Below are positions 17,612-26,582 of a stretch of 64,000 nt of DNA, one piece after another. The notes beneath the pieces are model-generated. The model saw only the letters and a program-made list of their open reading frames with translations. It made no database searches and was not told the DNA's origin. This DNA is from Gammaproteobacteria bacterium (GTDB lineage Bacteria > Pseudomonadota > Gammaproteobacteria > Burkholderiales > Nitrosomonadaceae): positions 434,001-498,000 of the forward strand of contig CP054180.1 of NCBI GenBank assembly GCA_015709635.1, written 5' to 3'. Numbering within the stretch: the stretch's first letter is position 1; the number at the start of each line of letters is the position of its first letter. The translations under genes and the position numbers were made by a program.

Positions 17612-18934
17612 TCAGCAGACCTTGTGTATTTCCTGTCCCAGCATTTCCGGGGTAATCAAGGTAATGCCTTTCTCCGTCACATAAAAGCGCTTGCGGTCTT
17701 CGGCGGGATCGTATCCTACGGTCAATCCTTCCGGGATCGTGCATCGTTTTTCCACCACCACACGCCGCAGGCGCGCGTGCCGGCCGATCACTACATCGGG
17801 CAGAATCACGGCGTCTTCCAACGAGCTGTAACTATTGACTTTCACATTGGAGAACAACATAGAACGGCGTACCGTCGCGCCACTGATGATACAACCGCCC
17901 GATACCGACGAATCCAACGCTTGGCCGCGGCGGTTGTCATCGTCGAATACAAACTTGGCCGGCGGCAATTGTTCCTGATGCGTCCAGATCGGCCAGTCGA
18001 CATCGTACAAATTGAGCTGCGGCGTGACGCCGACCAGATCGATATTGGCTTCCCAATAGGCATCGATCGTTCCGACGTCGCGCCAGTACGGTATGCCGGA
18101 TGCCATGTTGACGCAACTGTTTTGAAACCGGTGCGCGAAGACGCGGTAGCGGGGCACCAGGTAAGGGATCAGGTCTTTGCCGAAATCGTGCGATGAATCC
18201 TGCGTTTGATGGTCGCGTATCAATTGCTGGTAAAGGAATTTGGCGTTAAATACATAGATGCCCATACTGGCTAGCGCCTTATCCGGCTGACCGGGAATCG
18301 ACGCCGGGCGAGACGATTTTTCGGCAAAGCTGGTGACTTGCCATGACGCATCGACGCCCATCACGCCAAAAGCGACAGCTTCCTCCACGGGAACCTCAAG
18401 GCAAGCCACCGTCATATCCGCTGCTTTTTCGATATGCTCGGCCAGCAATTTACTGTAATCCATTTTGTAGATGTGATCGCCGCCGAGGATCACGACGTAC
18501 TTGGTATCGTGGCGCTGCATAATGTCGATATTCTGAAAAACCGCATCGGCGGTGCCTTGATACCAGGTTTCGTCGGCGGTGCGTTGTTGCGCCGGGAGCA
18601 GTTCGACGAATTCCTTGAAACGCCCGTCGAGAAAACTCCAGCCGTGCTGGATATGGCGGATCAAGCTTTGCGCCTTGTATTGCGTCACCACACCGATACG
18701 CCGGAAACCCGAGTTGACGCAGTTGGAAAGCGGAAAGTCGATGATGCGGAATTTGCCGCCGAAAGGAACTGCCGGTTTGGCGCGCCAATCAGTCAATTGA
18801 TGCAAGCGGCTGCCGCGCCCCCCGGCCAGAATCAGCGCCAGCGTATCGTGCGAAATATTGCTGTGGAGGTGACTGCCGTTTTTATATTCCGCCTGGGATC
18901 CACCGGCATATTGCGATTCATTGTGATAGTCCAT
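17612..18934 (-). CDS. glgC: Glucose-1-phosphate adenylyltransferase (ADP-glucose pyrophosphorylase)
   Basis: Makes ADP-glucose from ATP and glucose-1-phosphate, the committed and usually allosterically controlled step of glycogen synthesis. I choose the ATG at 18934 (440 residues) because AGAGAGGT precedes it; the frame extends to 18991. Hallmarks: LALILAGGRGSRLHQLTDWR with the nucleotide-binding Arg, KPAVPFGGKFRIIDFPLSNC, WYQGTADAVFQN, VVILGGDHIYKMDY, and ASMGIYVFN, followed by the C-terminal left-handed beta-helix. First gene of the minus-strand glycogen cluster glgC-GH57-GH57-pgi-glgA, with glgB divergent. Confidence 0.96.
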   Translation of the reverse strand: MDYHNESQYAGGSQAEYKNGSHLHSNISHDTLALILAGGRGSRLHQLTDWRAKPAVPFGGKFRIIDFPLSNCVNSGFRRIGVVTQYKAQSLIRHIQHGWSFLDGRFKEFVELLPAQQRTADETWYQGTADAVFQNIDIMQRHDTKYVVILGGDHIYKMDYSKLLAEHIEKAADMTVACLEVPVEEAVAFGVMGVDASWQVTSFAEKSSRPASIPGQPDKALASMGIYVFNAKFLYQQLIRDHQTQDSSHDFGKDLIPYLVPRYRVFAHRFQNSCVNMASGIPYWRDVGTIDAYWEANIDLVGVTPQLNLYDVDWPIWTHQEQLPPAKFVFDDDNRRGQALDSSVSGGCIISGATVRRSMLFSNVKVNSYSSLEDAVILPDVVIGRHARLRRVVVEKRCTIPEGLTVGYDPAEDRKRFYVTEKGITLITPEMLGQEIHKVC

Positions 18935-19003
18935 AGCACTGTACCTCTCTGCTTCATGTCCATATGGTATCGCATTATGGCACTTTCTCACACACGACTG
19001 TAG

Positions 19004-19148
19004 GTAAACTCTAAAAAAGGTAGCGTCGTGCTATGGCCGGGTAAAGCGGAATCAGGCGGAGAAGCGCACTATATGAATGGACAATGCGCGTTTTGCGTCT
19101 GATTTCAATGCGGCATGACCGGGTACAACAGTTTTTCAGAGCTTTCCC
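19004..19148 (+). repeat. Dispersed inverted-end repeat, copy B (diverged)
   Basis: About 145 bp between glgC and glgB. The right end TTTTTCAGAGCTTTCC is intact; the left end (AAACTCTAAAAAAGG) is degenerate. Interior matches to copies A and C include GGAATCAGGCGGAGAAGCGC and CTGATTTCAATGCGGCATGA. It sits in the divergent glgC/glgB promoter region and so may separate or alter their promoters. Confidence 0.75.
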
Positions 19149-19183
19149 AGGTTTAATTGCCCTAAAGCAAAAGCCGGACACGC

Positions 19184-19189
19184 TATAAT
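19184..19189 (+). promoter_or_regulatory. Possible -10 box for glgB
   Basis: TATAAT is a consensus -10 hexamer 32 bases upstream of the GTG start of glgB and just after dispersed repeat copy B. No good TTGACA-like -35 is found at 16-18 bp spacing (the region reads CCTAAA), so it would be activator-dependent or a chance match. Confidence 0.4.
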
Positions 19190-19220
19190 TCGTATCCTAT
19201 CGGCCAATCCTGCGATCAAT

Positions 19221-21449
19221 GTGATGACAGCCAGAAAAAACAATTCGATACAGCATGCGTTGCTGCATGCACGTTTACACGATCCCTATGCCTACCTCGG
19301 GCTGCATCGTGAGCACGGTCAAGCCGTGGTGCGGGTGTTCCGGCCGTACGATGCGCAGGTGTGGATCAGGACAGCGGTTGGTTTTGAACCGCTGCAACGC
19401 ATCCATCCGGATGGAATTTTCGAATGGCGCGGCGACACCATGCCCGCCGTGCCTTACCGCTTGCGCATCGAAGAACAAGGGCGCGGGTATGGCGCTTATG
19501 AGCTGTTCGATCCGTACGCTTTTGCGCCGCAAATTTCCGATCACGATTTGTATCTGTTCAACGAGGGCAGGCTGTGGCAGGCGTACCGCATGCTCGGTGC
19601 GCAGTCCGTCAGCAATGCCGGTACTTCCGGCATGCGTTTCGCGGTATGGGCGCCGAACGCCGAGCGGGTCAGCGTCATCGGCGATTTCAACCGCTGGGAT
19701 GGCCGGATTCATCCGATGAAGGTGCATCACGGCAGCGGCGTGTGGGAATTGTTTATTCCGGAATTGCCGCCGGATACCTTGTATAAATTCGAAATCCGCA
19801 ATCGCGCCAGTGGTGAGATTCTGATCAAAACCGATCCTTATGCTCAGCATTTTGAACTCCGTCCGAATACCGCGGCACTGACACCCGCGGCGGGCGGTTA
19901 CGATTGGCAAGATACTGCGTGGATGAATGGACACAGAAACTGGGATTGGCTGCACGCGCCGCTGAACATTCTCGAAGTTCACGCCGGTTCATGGAAGCGT
20001 CATCCCGATGGGCGTTTTTATAACTACTGCGAGCTGGCGCAGCATCTGCTGCCCTATGTGGTGGACATGGGCTACACGCATATCGAACTGATGCCGGTCT
20101 CGGAACATCCGCTGGATGAATCGTGGGGTTACCAGACCACCGGCTATTTTGCCGTCACCAGCCGCTATGGCTCACCCGATGATTTCCGCTTTTTTGTCGA
20201 CGCCTGCCATCAAGCGGGAATCGGTGTGATTTTGGACTGGGTGCCCGCGCATTTTCCGCAGGATGCTTTCGCGCTGGCGCGTTTCGACGGCACGGCGTTG
20301 TACGAGCATGAAGATCCGCGCCTGGGATTTCACCAGGATTGGGGCACGTACATTTTCAATTTTGGACGCAACGAAGTGAAATCGTTTCTGCTGTCCAGCG
20401 CGCATTACTGGCTGTCCGAATTTCATTTGGACGGATTGCGCGTCGACGCGGTCGCCTCGATGTTGTACCTCGATTACTCACGCAAGGAAGGCGAATGGCT
20501 GCCGAACAAATACGGCGGCCGGGAGAACCTGGAAGCGATCGATTTCCTGCGCGATCTGAACGTTATGGTGCATGGCGAATTCCCCGGTGCGCTGACACTG
20601 GCGGAAGAATCGACCGCCTGGCCGGCGGTGTCGCGCCCGACCTATGTCGGTGGCCTGGGGTTTTCGATGAAATGGAACATGGGCTGGATGCACGATACGT
20701 TGTCGTATATGCGCCAGGACCCGGTTCACCGCCGTTATCACCAGGATCAACTGACGTTCAGCCAGTTGTACGCTTATTCGGAAAACTTCGTGCTGCCGTT
20801 TTCGCACGACGAAGTGGTGCACGGCAAAGGCTCGCTGCTTAACAAAATGCCCGGCGGCGACTGGCAGAAATTCGCCAATGTGCGCCTGTTATTGACCTAC
20901 CAAATGACCTGTCCGGGTAAGAAACTCAATTTCATGGGCAACGAATTCGCGCAGCGGCAGGAATGGCGCGTGAATGCGGAACTGGATTGGGGCTTGCTGC
21001 AACAACCCTTGCATGCCGGTGTGCAAGCCGCGCAGCGCGATTTGAATCGCTGCTATCAAAACACCCCGGCCCTGCATCAACTCGACTTTGCCGCCGAAGG
21101 CTTTCAATGGATCGACTGCCAGGATGCCGATCAATCCACCATCAGCTACCTGCGGCGCGGCAAAGACGGCGCGTTCGTGCTGGTCATCCTCAACTTCACC
21201 CCGGTTCCGCGCAACGGCTACCGCATCGGCGTTCCCGCCAGCGGCACATACCGGGAAATTTTCAACAGCGACTCCGCCTATTACGGCGGCGGCAACGTTG
21301 GCAATTTAGGCAGCATCGCCAGCGTGCAAATGCCCTGGATGGGTTTTGCCGATTCGATCGCGATTACCTTGCCGCCGCTGGCGGGGGTGGTGTTTGCGTT
21401 GGCTGATAGTGGTGCGCCTAATAGTACCAATGGTTTAAAAGACGATTAA
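19221..21449 (+). CDS. glgB: 1,4-alpha-glucan branching enzyme
   Basis: Introduces alpha-1,6 branches in glycogen; 742 residues, the full-length N1-CBM48-GH13 type. N-terminal HDPYAYLGLH, then a CBM48 module (FAVWAPNAERVSVIGDFNRW, about residues 138-157). In the barrel, ELMPVSEHPLDESWGYQTTG, DGLRVDAVASMLYLDYSR with the nucleophile Asp, LAEESTAWP with the acid/base Glu, and FSHDEVVHGKGS with the third acidic residue are all present. The start is GTG at 19221 with an in-frame ATG right after. It is divergent from the glgC cluster across dispersed repeat copy B. Confidence 0.97.
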   Translation: MMTARKNNSIQHALLHARLHDPYAYLGLHREHGQAVVRVFRPYDAQVWIRTAVGFEPLQRIHPDGIFEWRGDTMPAVPYRLRIEEQGRGYGAYELFDPYAFAPQISDHDLYLFNEGRLWQAYRMLGAQSVSNAGTSGMRFAVWAPNAERVSVIGDFNRWDGRIHPMKVHHGSGVWELFIPELPPDTLYKFEIRNRASGEILIKTDPYAQHFELRPNTAALTPAAGGYDWQDTAWMNGHRNWDWLHAPLNILEVHAGSWKRHPDGRFYNYCELAQHLLPYVVDMGYTHIELMPVSEHPLDESWGYQTTGYFAVTSRYGSPDDFRFFVDACHQAGIGVILDWVPAHFPQDAFALARFDGTALYEHEDPRLGFHQDWGTYIFNFGRNEVKSFLLSSAHYWLSEFHLDGLRVDAVASMLYLDYSRKEGEWLPNKYGGRENLEAIDFLRDLNVMVHGEFPGALTLAEESTAWPAVSRPTYVGGLGFSMKWNMGWMHDTLSYMRQDPVHRRYHQDQLTFSQLYAYSENFVLPFSHDEVVHGKGSLLNKMPGGDWQKFANVRLLLTYQMTCPGKKLNFMGNEFAQRQEWRVNAELDWGLLQQPLHAGVQAAQRDLNRCYQNTPALHQLDFAAEGFQWIDCQDADQSTISYLRRGKDGAFVLVILNFTPVPRNGYRIGVPASGTYREIFNSDSAYYGGGNVGNLGSIASVQMPWMGFADSIAITLPPLAGVVFALADSGAPNSTNGLKDD

Positions 21450-21761
21450 AATGAGCGGTTTTGTGGAGATGTTTTACTTTTTTAGCTATGCGGCTAATTT
21501 TAGTTAGCTTAGAAAAGAGATTCAGATATGGAACGTCCGTCGCTAGAAAAAAACGAGATAGGGATTGGCAGTGTCCGCACGCTGCTCAGGGAGTTGGAGT
21601 CTCTTACACGAGACCCAGACTATGAATACTATTATCGTGGTCACTCCAATAAGAAATACGAACTGATTCCCTCTATCTACCGGAATTCTGGTTGGATCGC
21701 CAATGAGCACAGAATGTTCAGAGAGTTGATTCTGCGTTGTCCGGATGATTTTCATGAACTA

Positions 21762-22565
21762 GGGCCTGTTAACACTACCTAAGTGCTTCGACGATGAGAG
21801 CGAAATGGATGAATGAGAGAAAAATGACATCCAGTTTGTCGAATCTGGAGAATATTCGACGGAATCCCTTGAGTCTGCGGAATAATCTTTCGATCTCATT
21901 GCGTTTTTTGTACATGGCGCGGTCATATTCCCAGAGCTCCAGCCGATTAGTTTTGGGTGGGACAACCGGGATATAACCGAGCTCCAATGCAAGCTGTCTG
22001 GTTTGATCACCCTCATAAGCGCGATCCATCAGCAGATGAGTAGGAGAAGAGACGGGGCCGAGTGCTAACAGGAGTTGTCGTCCTTCCGGTGCGTCATGTG
22101 TATGCCCCGGAGATAAGGAAAAAGTTATGGCTGTTCTGGTATCTGCGGCAACCAGATGAATTTTAGTGGTCCAGCCACCTCGGGATTTGCCGATGGATTG
22201 CGGGCCGTTTTTTTTAATGCACCAGTACCATCAGGGTGCACTTTGATGCTGGTGCTATCCATCGAAACGGCTTCAATCTTGATGCGAATGATTTGTTGAT
22301 GCTGCAGCTGCTCAAAAACTTTTTGAAGCACGCCGCTTTTCGTCCATCGATTCATTCGAGTGTAGATGGTATGCCAATTACCGAAACGCTTGGGTAGTCC
22401 GCGCCACTTGCAACCATGCTCGGTAACATACAGAATAGCATTGAGAATTTGTAGATTGGAATGACTGACATTGCCACGCTGGCGCGGCATGCAGTGTTCG
22501 ATCTGTTGATATTGAGTTTCGGTGATTTCCATCACCATATTATATCAAATAGTGTTAACAGGCCC
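21762..22565 (-). mobile_element. IS5-family insertion sequence, copy 1 (minus orientation)
   Basis: 804 bp bounded by inverted repeats GGGCCTGTTAACACTA (left) and TAGTGTTAACAGGCCC (right) and flanked by a TA duplication within an original CTAG site. The transposase gene is on the minus strand. Sequence matches copy 2 (27642-28445) almost completely; I see two amino-acid differences in ORF A (Thr/Ala and Ile/Val). It interrupts the FRG-domain gene. Features fit the IS427-like branch of IS5 (TA duplication, two overlapping frames). Confidence 0.95.
21775..22538 (-). CDS. IS5-family transposase, two frames joined by -1 frameshift (copy 1)
   Basis: ORF A (22538-22125) carries an N-terminal helix-turn-helix-like region and VSMDSTSIKVHPDG with the first catalytic Asp. 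ORF B (ending 21775) has LMDRAYEGD with the second Asp and NEIERLFRRLK with the Glu of the DDE triad. An 8-base A run (T run at 22208-22215 on the given strand) at the end of the shared region allows a -1 shift that fuses the frames into one product of about 254 residues, as is usual for this IS group. Confidence 0.88.
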
Positions 22566-23378
22566 TAGAAACCACGTTTCAAAAGCTCGTGAAAATGCAG
22601 CATTACGCTCTACCCACTCGTTTGCTGGATATTACTGGCAATCCTTTAATAGCTCTTCTTTTTGCGTGCAAGGATGAAAAATATAAAGACGATGAAACGA
22701 GCAAAGAAAAATCTGCAGACGGCGAGGTAATTATCTTTCGGCTGCCAAAGAAAGAAATCAAATACTTTGATAGCGACACGGTGAGCGTAATTTCTAATGT
22801 CAGTAAGCAGCCTTTTGAGTTCGAATTCGTTGTAAAGCCAGGCGAAACTCCAGAACAATTTTCAGAACAAGGGTCGATCAAATTGTTGATTCATGACATA
22901 CGCCAGGAAAGGTCGTCATTTGAACCAAAGATCAAGTCAGAACACCTCCGATCAGTAATTTGCGTCAAACCTTTACTGAATAACCCGAGAATCATTAGCC
23001 AGGATGGTGCATTTTTCTTGTTTGGCATCAATGACAGAAAGTCAGAATCTTCGCGAATTCCGGTTTCGTGCATTTATAAGCCAAAGGATCTTAGATTGGT
23101 CGTAAAAGCCGGAGAAAAAAAGAAAATGCGAGAGCAACTAGAAGCGTTGGGAATTAATGGTGGAAAGATTTACCCTGAAATTGATTCAGTAGCCTCATAT
23201 GTCAAGAGTTCATTTGAAGTAAAAGCTAACGCTCAATCTCCGGTATTGGATTCCTGACTCTGTACCTTATTTCATGCAATTTTCAACTCCAGTATTATTG
23301 ATGACCATCTTCTAAAAATCGCAACGTAGCTGCACTGATTTGAATTGTTTATGGCGGTGTAGCGGTTTGTTAACGTGA

Positions 23379-24608
23379 TCACAAATACCCCACCGGTATC
23401 GCATCCACATTATCCGATATAGGTATCAGAGTATTTGCAAAACAGATCACTCCGCCATGCCCAACCGGCGTGCTGAGGTTTTCGAGCATGCTGAATCCTT
23501 TAAATTTCATATTGTGAAGAGCAGCGGATCTTTTGATCTCGATGGGGTAAAGCGTTCCGTTTTCTTCAATGAGCAGATCGATTTCCCGCTTTTCTTTGTC
23601 GCGGTAAAAATAGATCCGGGGGCTGCGGCTATGGTGCAGGTAGGATTTGATGATTTCCGCGATAACCCAGGTTTCCAATATTGCGCCTGACATTGCGCCG
23701 CGCTCCAGAACATCGGCGTTCAACCAGCCAGTCAAATAGGCGCAAAGACCGGTATCCATGAAATACAGCTTGGGTGTTTTGACCAGCCGTTTGGTACGGT
23801 TGTTAAAATAGGGCTGGAGCTGGTAGATAATGCCGGAGGCGTGCAGAACATTCAGCCATGTTTTAACCGTCACTTCGCTGACACCGGTATCCCTTGCCAT
23901 ATCCGCATAATTGATGAGTTGGCCGGTGCGCGCGGCGGCAATTTGCATGAATTTGTGAAAAGCGGCTGTGTCGTTGATATTCAGATACTCCCGCACATCC
24001 CGCTGGATATACGTGGAAACATAGGAGCTGTAGAATTGTTCCCAGTGCTGATCGTTGTGTTGCGCCACCATGTCCGGGTATGAGCCGCGCCATATTTTGT
24101 GATAGGCATCCGGCACGGTGAGCGGTTTTGCGGTTTTCTGGCGGGATTTGAGTAACGCCAGATCGGGCAGAAATGGCAAGTCATCGCTACGATCTTGTTC
24201 TTCCGCTAATGAAATGCCTTGTAGTTGCAGCAGCGCGACGCGTCCCGCCAGCGATTCCGAGACATTCTTCATCATGTCGAATTGTTGCGATCCGGTGAGC
24301 CAAAATAGTCCGTTTTGTTTGGTTTTATCGACCGTCATTTTGATGTAAGGAAACAGGTTTGGCGCATACTGCACTTCATCAATTAGAACCGGAAGATTCA
24401 GTCTGTCGATGAAGCTTGCCGGGTCTTGTTGCGCGGCCATGCGCAGAGAAAGGTCATCCAGCGTGATATAAGTGCGCGATGGTTCTCGGATATCCTGCAA
24501 TAGCGTGGTTTTGCCAACCTGACGCGGCCCGGTCAGTAAAATGACTTTAAAGCGGGCGCTTGCTTCCAAAATCGCTTTCCCGAGAGTGCGTGTGATATTT
24601 TTATCCAT
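23379..24608 (-). CDS. AAA ATPase with DUF4143 C-terminal domain
   Basis: 409 residues. The N-terminal AAA_14 domain has Walker A GPRQVGKTTL (27-36) and Walker B LPVLIDEVQ (72-80), with a sensor-like LTGSQQFDMM. The C-terminal DUF4143 region includes YFMDTGLCAYLTGWLN, then FYRDKEKREIDLLIEENG and YPIEIKRSA, which resemble a PD-(D/E)XK-like nuclease core. These proteins are widespread, often mobile and functionally undefined. It lies convergent to the broken FRG gene and between the two IS copies. Confidence 0.9.
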   Translation of the reverse strand: MDKNITRTLGKAILEASARFKVILLTGPRQVGKTTLLQDIREPSRTYITLDDLSLRMAAQQDPASFIDRLNLPVLIDEVQYAPNLFPYIKMTVDKTKQNGLFWLTGSQQFDMMKNVSESLAGRVALLQLQGISLAEEQDRSDDLPFLPDLALLKSRQKTAKPLTVPDAYHKIWRGSYPDMVAQHNDQHWEQFYSSYVSTYIQRDVREYLNINDTAAFHKFMQIAAARTGQLINYADMARDTGVSEVTVKTWLNVLHASGIIYQLQPYFNNRTKRLVKTPKLYFMDTGLCAYLTGWLNADVLERGAMSGAILETWVIAEIIKSYLHHSRSPRIYFYRDKEKREIDLLIEENGTLYPIEIKRSAALHNMKFKGFSMLENLSTPVGHGGVICFANTLIPISDNVDAIPVGYL

Positions 24609-24795
24609 GTTCCGTCTAATCCAAAGTCAGACTTTATAATAGTCGGGGACGAGTTTGTTGTCAATCCGAGTGATGAGCGCTGGATTATCTTAGTCTGCTG
24701 GAATAATGGTGCATGCATAGAGACCTATGCAAGTTTGGTTATCGAGTTTGAGAGGGATCGTGTAATCGGTTGAAGCGTGTTGATAGGAGCCAGTT

Positions 24796-24833
24796 TTGTA
24801 GGGTGGATGACGCTTCGCTTATCCACCCTACAA
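24796..24833. terminator. Long perfect palindrome after the ROK gene
   Basis: TTGTAGGGTGGAT ... ATCCACCCTACAA has 13-base perfect arms around a 12-base loop (GACGCTTCGCTT). It lies 5 bp past the stop of the ROK kinase gene and could act as a terminator or mRNA-end hairpin, although no long T run follows on either strand. The GGTGGAT...ATCCACC core with GCTTCGC loop is a motif I recall as a dispersed REP-like palindrome in many proteobacteria. Confidence 0.65.
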
Positions 24834-24837
24834 TTGT

Positions 24838-25731
24838 TTAAATCTCATCACACCGCCATAACTGCGCAGCGCCACGCACGCCGGAGCTGTCGCCGTGGAC
24901 GTTTTTCAGAATCGGTGTGATGAGCTGGTCATTAAACACGTAATGCGCGACGCGGTTGCGGCCTTCGCTATACAGCCGGTCGATGTTGGAAAGCCCGCCG
25001 CCAAGGACGATTGCATCCGGGTCGAGGATGTTGATGACCATCGCCAGGGCGCGGCCAAAGCGGTCGAAGAAACATTGCATCGCCGCTTCCGCCAAAGCAT
25101 CGCCTTGCGCCGCCAGTGTCACGATATCGTAAGCGGTCAGTGCGCGATTGCCGCCGTGGCGGTGATAATCGGCGGCCAGGCCGGGGCCGGAGATGAATGT
25201 TTCGACGCAGCCTTTTTGTCCGCAATAGCAATCCGGCCCGCCTAATTCCAGTATGTTGTGGCCCCACTCGCCGCCGATGTGTTGTCGGCCTGGGTGCAGT
25301 TGCCCGTTGAACACGATACCGCCGCCGACGCCGGTGCCCATGATGACGCCGAACACCATGCCGTAACCTTTGCCCGCGCCGTCGAGGGCTTCGCTCAGGG
25401 CGAAGCAATTGGCGTCGTTGGCGATGCGTAGCGGCCGGTTCAACAGCCCTTGCAAATCCTCGAGTAACGGCTGTCCGTTCAAGCAAACGGTGTTGGAATT
25501 TTTCATGGTGCCGCTGACTGCCGAAATGGCGCCCGGCGTGCCGATTCCTACCGGGCATTGCTGATCTATTTCCGCTTCCAGTTGCCTGACGAGTTGTGCA
25601 ATAGTGTGCAAAATCGCCCAATAGCCCGCCGCTTGTTGCGTATCCACCCGTTTTCTGACTAATTCCCGGCCGCCGGTATCCAGCACTACGCCTTCAATTT
25701 TTGTACCGCCGAGATCAATGCCGATGCGCAT
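24838..25731 (-). CDS. ROK-family sugar kinase (fructokinase/glucokinase-like)
   Basis: 297 residues. N-terminal MRIGIDLGGTKIEGVVLD is the ROK phosphate-binding start, GIGTPGAISAVSGTMKNSNT follows, and the ROK zinc motif is complete: GEWGHNILELGG then CYCGQKGCVETF. The C-terminal adenosine motif is VLGGGLSNI. Length and the NSNT motif fit Mak/NagK-type hexokinases; the exact sugar cannot be read. It lies 17 bp after the cupin gene on the same strand, apparently in its operon, and may feed glucose or fructose to the glycogen genes. Confidence 0.92.
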   Translation of the reverse strand: MRIGIDLGGTKIEGVVLDTGGRELVRKRVDTQQAAGYWAILHTIAQLVRQLEAEIDQQCPVGIGTPGAISAVSGTMKNSNTVCLNGQPLLEDLQGLLNRPLRIANDANCFALSEALDGAGKGYGMVFGVIMGTGVGGGIVFNGQLHPGRQHIGGEWGHNILELGGPDCYCGQKGCVETFISGPGLAADYHRHGGNRALTAYDIVTLAAQGDALAEAAMQCFFDRFGRALAMVINILDPDAIVLGGGLSNIDRLYSEGRNRVAHYVFNDQLITPILKNVHGDSSGVRGAAQLWRCDEI

Positions 25732-25748
25732 GTGTGAGCCTTGAACGG

Positions 25749-26582
25749 TTATGCCGCGTTGCGCGCGCCGCGCATGAACACTAGCGCGCCATGATCGGAA
25801 GAGACCGGGCGGGATTCGGCGCCTGTTGGCGCGAGCTGCCAGTCGCCGCTGTGCAGCAAGGTGTCGCCGAAAAATGCGTCGCCTTCAAGCAGCAAGCATT
25901 CTTCATCGTGAGCGAGCGGGGTCTGTTGCGATGTCCACTGAGAACCGGCGGCGATGCGTACCAGCGATGAATGGGTTTGGCCGTCGTCGTATAGCGCTTT
26001 GCTCGCTACGCCGGGCGCCAGATCCGACCATGCGCCTTCGCTGGCGCGGATGGTGATCAATTCGCGGCCGTCGCCGGGCAGAAGGGCGCTAAGGAAGTCG
26101 CGCGCGACTTCCGCGGTGTGGCCCACCGGTATGCCGCGCAGGTACAACAGCGCGCCGCTTGCCGATGAAATTTTGCCGTGGCGGCTGCCGGCGCGCGCCA
26201 TGTGGTAGTCGCCGGTATTGACCTTGAGATCGCCGAGGCTGGCGGAGCCGCGCAGCACAATGCATTCCTCGTCTTCGTGGTGGCGATGCATCGGCAGGCT
26301 GGCGCCGGGTTCGATGTCGAGCAGGAAAGCGCGGTTATTTCGATCGAGAAGCTTGGCGTGCACGCCGGGGAGAATCTTGCGCCACTGGCCTTGATGGCTG
26401 CGGATCGTAACACGTGGCGACTCCGCAGCGGCGCTGGCATGGATGCGCTGAAAAAGCCGCGCGCGGATGGTTGCGCGTTGCTGTTCGCTGGGTTGCAGCG
26501 GCTCCAATCCCTCGAGCAGCGCGGATTCGATTTTTTGCGCCTGCCCGGAATTTTCCGGATCAAGTGAGTAGCGTTTCTTCAT
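25749..26582 (-). CDS. Two-cupin ChrR-like protein, candidate anti-sigma factor
   Basis: 277 residues with a helical N-terminus (about 1-55) and two cupin domains. Cupin 1 has MHRHHEDEECIVLRGSASLG with intact His/Glu metal ligands; cupin 2 (about 190-277) has LAHDEECLLLEGD, with only part of the ligand set. Its ATG overlaps the sigma-factor stop by four bases, the arrangement of ECF sigma/ChrR pairs. However, the N-terminal zinc motif HxxxCxxC of classical ChrR zinc anti-sigma domains is absent: there is no cysteine in the first 100 residues. It may regulate sigma without zinc or sense oxidants through the cupin. Confidence 0.8.
   Translation of the reverse strand: MKKRYSLDPENSGQAQKIESALLEGLEPLQPSEQQRATIRARLFQRIHASAAAESPRVTIRSHQGQWRKILPGVHAKLLDRNNRAFLLDIEPGASLPMHRHHEDEECIVLRGSASLGDLKVNTGDYHMARAGSRHGKISSASGALLYLRGIPVGHTAEVARDFLSALLPGDGRELITIRASEGAWSDLAPGVASKALYDDGQTHSSLVRIAAGSQWTSQQTPLAHDEECLLLEGDAFFGDTLLHSGDWQLAPTGAESRPVSSDHGALVFMRGARNAA

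Larger units (their letters stand above)
21528..23257 (+). pseudogene. FRG-domain protein interrupted by an IS5-family element
   Basis: The N-terminal part (21528-21761) contains YYYRGHSNKKYELIPSIYR, the FRG signature (Phe-Arg-Gly; here YRG). It runs into the IS terminal repeat and stops after HELGPVNTT. The C-terminal part resumes at 22566 with MQHYALPTRLLDITGNPLIA, the second FRG motif. Joining 21761 to 22568 (removing the element and one TA) restores an unbroken frame reading DFHELETTFQKLVKMQHYAL, about 308 residues. Function of FRG proteins is unclear; some sit in defence islands. The gene looks disrupted recently because both halves are otherwise intact. Confidence 0.88.

Noticed and set aside
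24796..24833. Attachment site or recombination site
   Set aside because: It is a simple long palindrome next to a gene end with no integrase nearby; terminator or REP-like repeat is a better reading.
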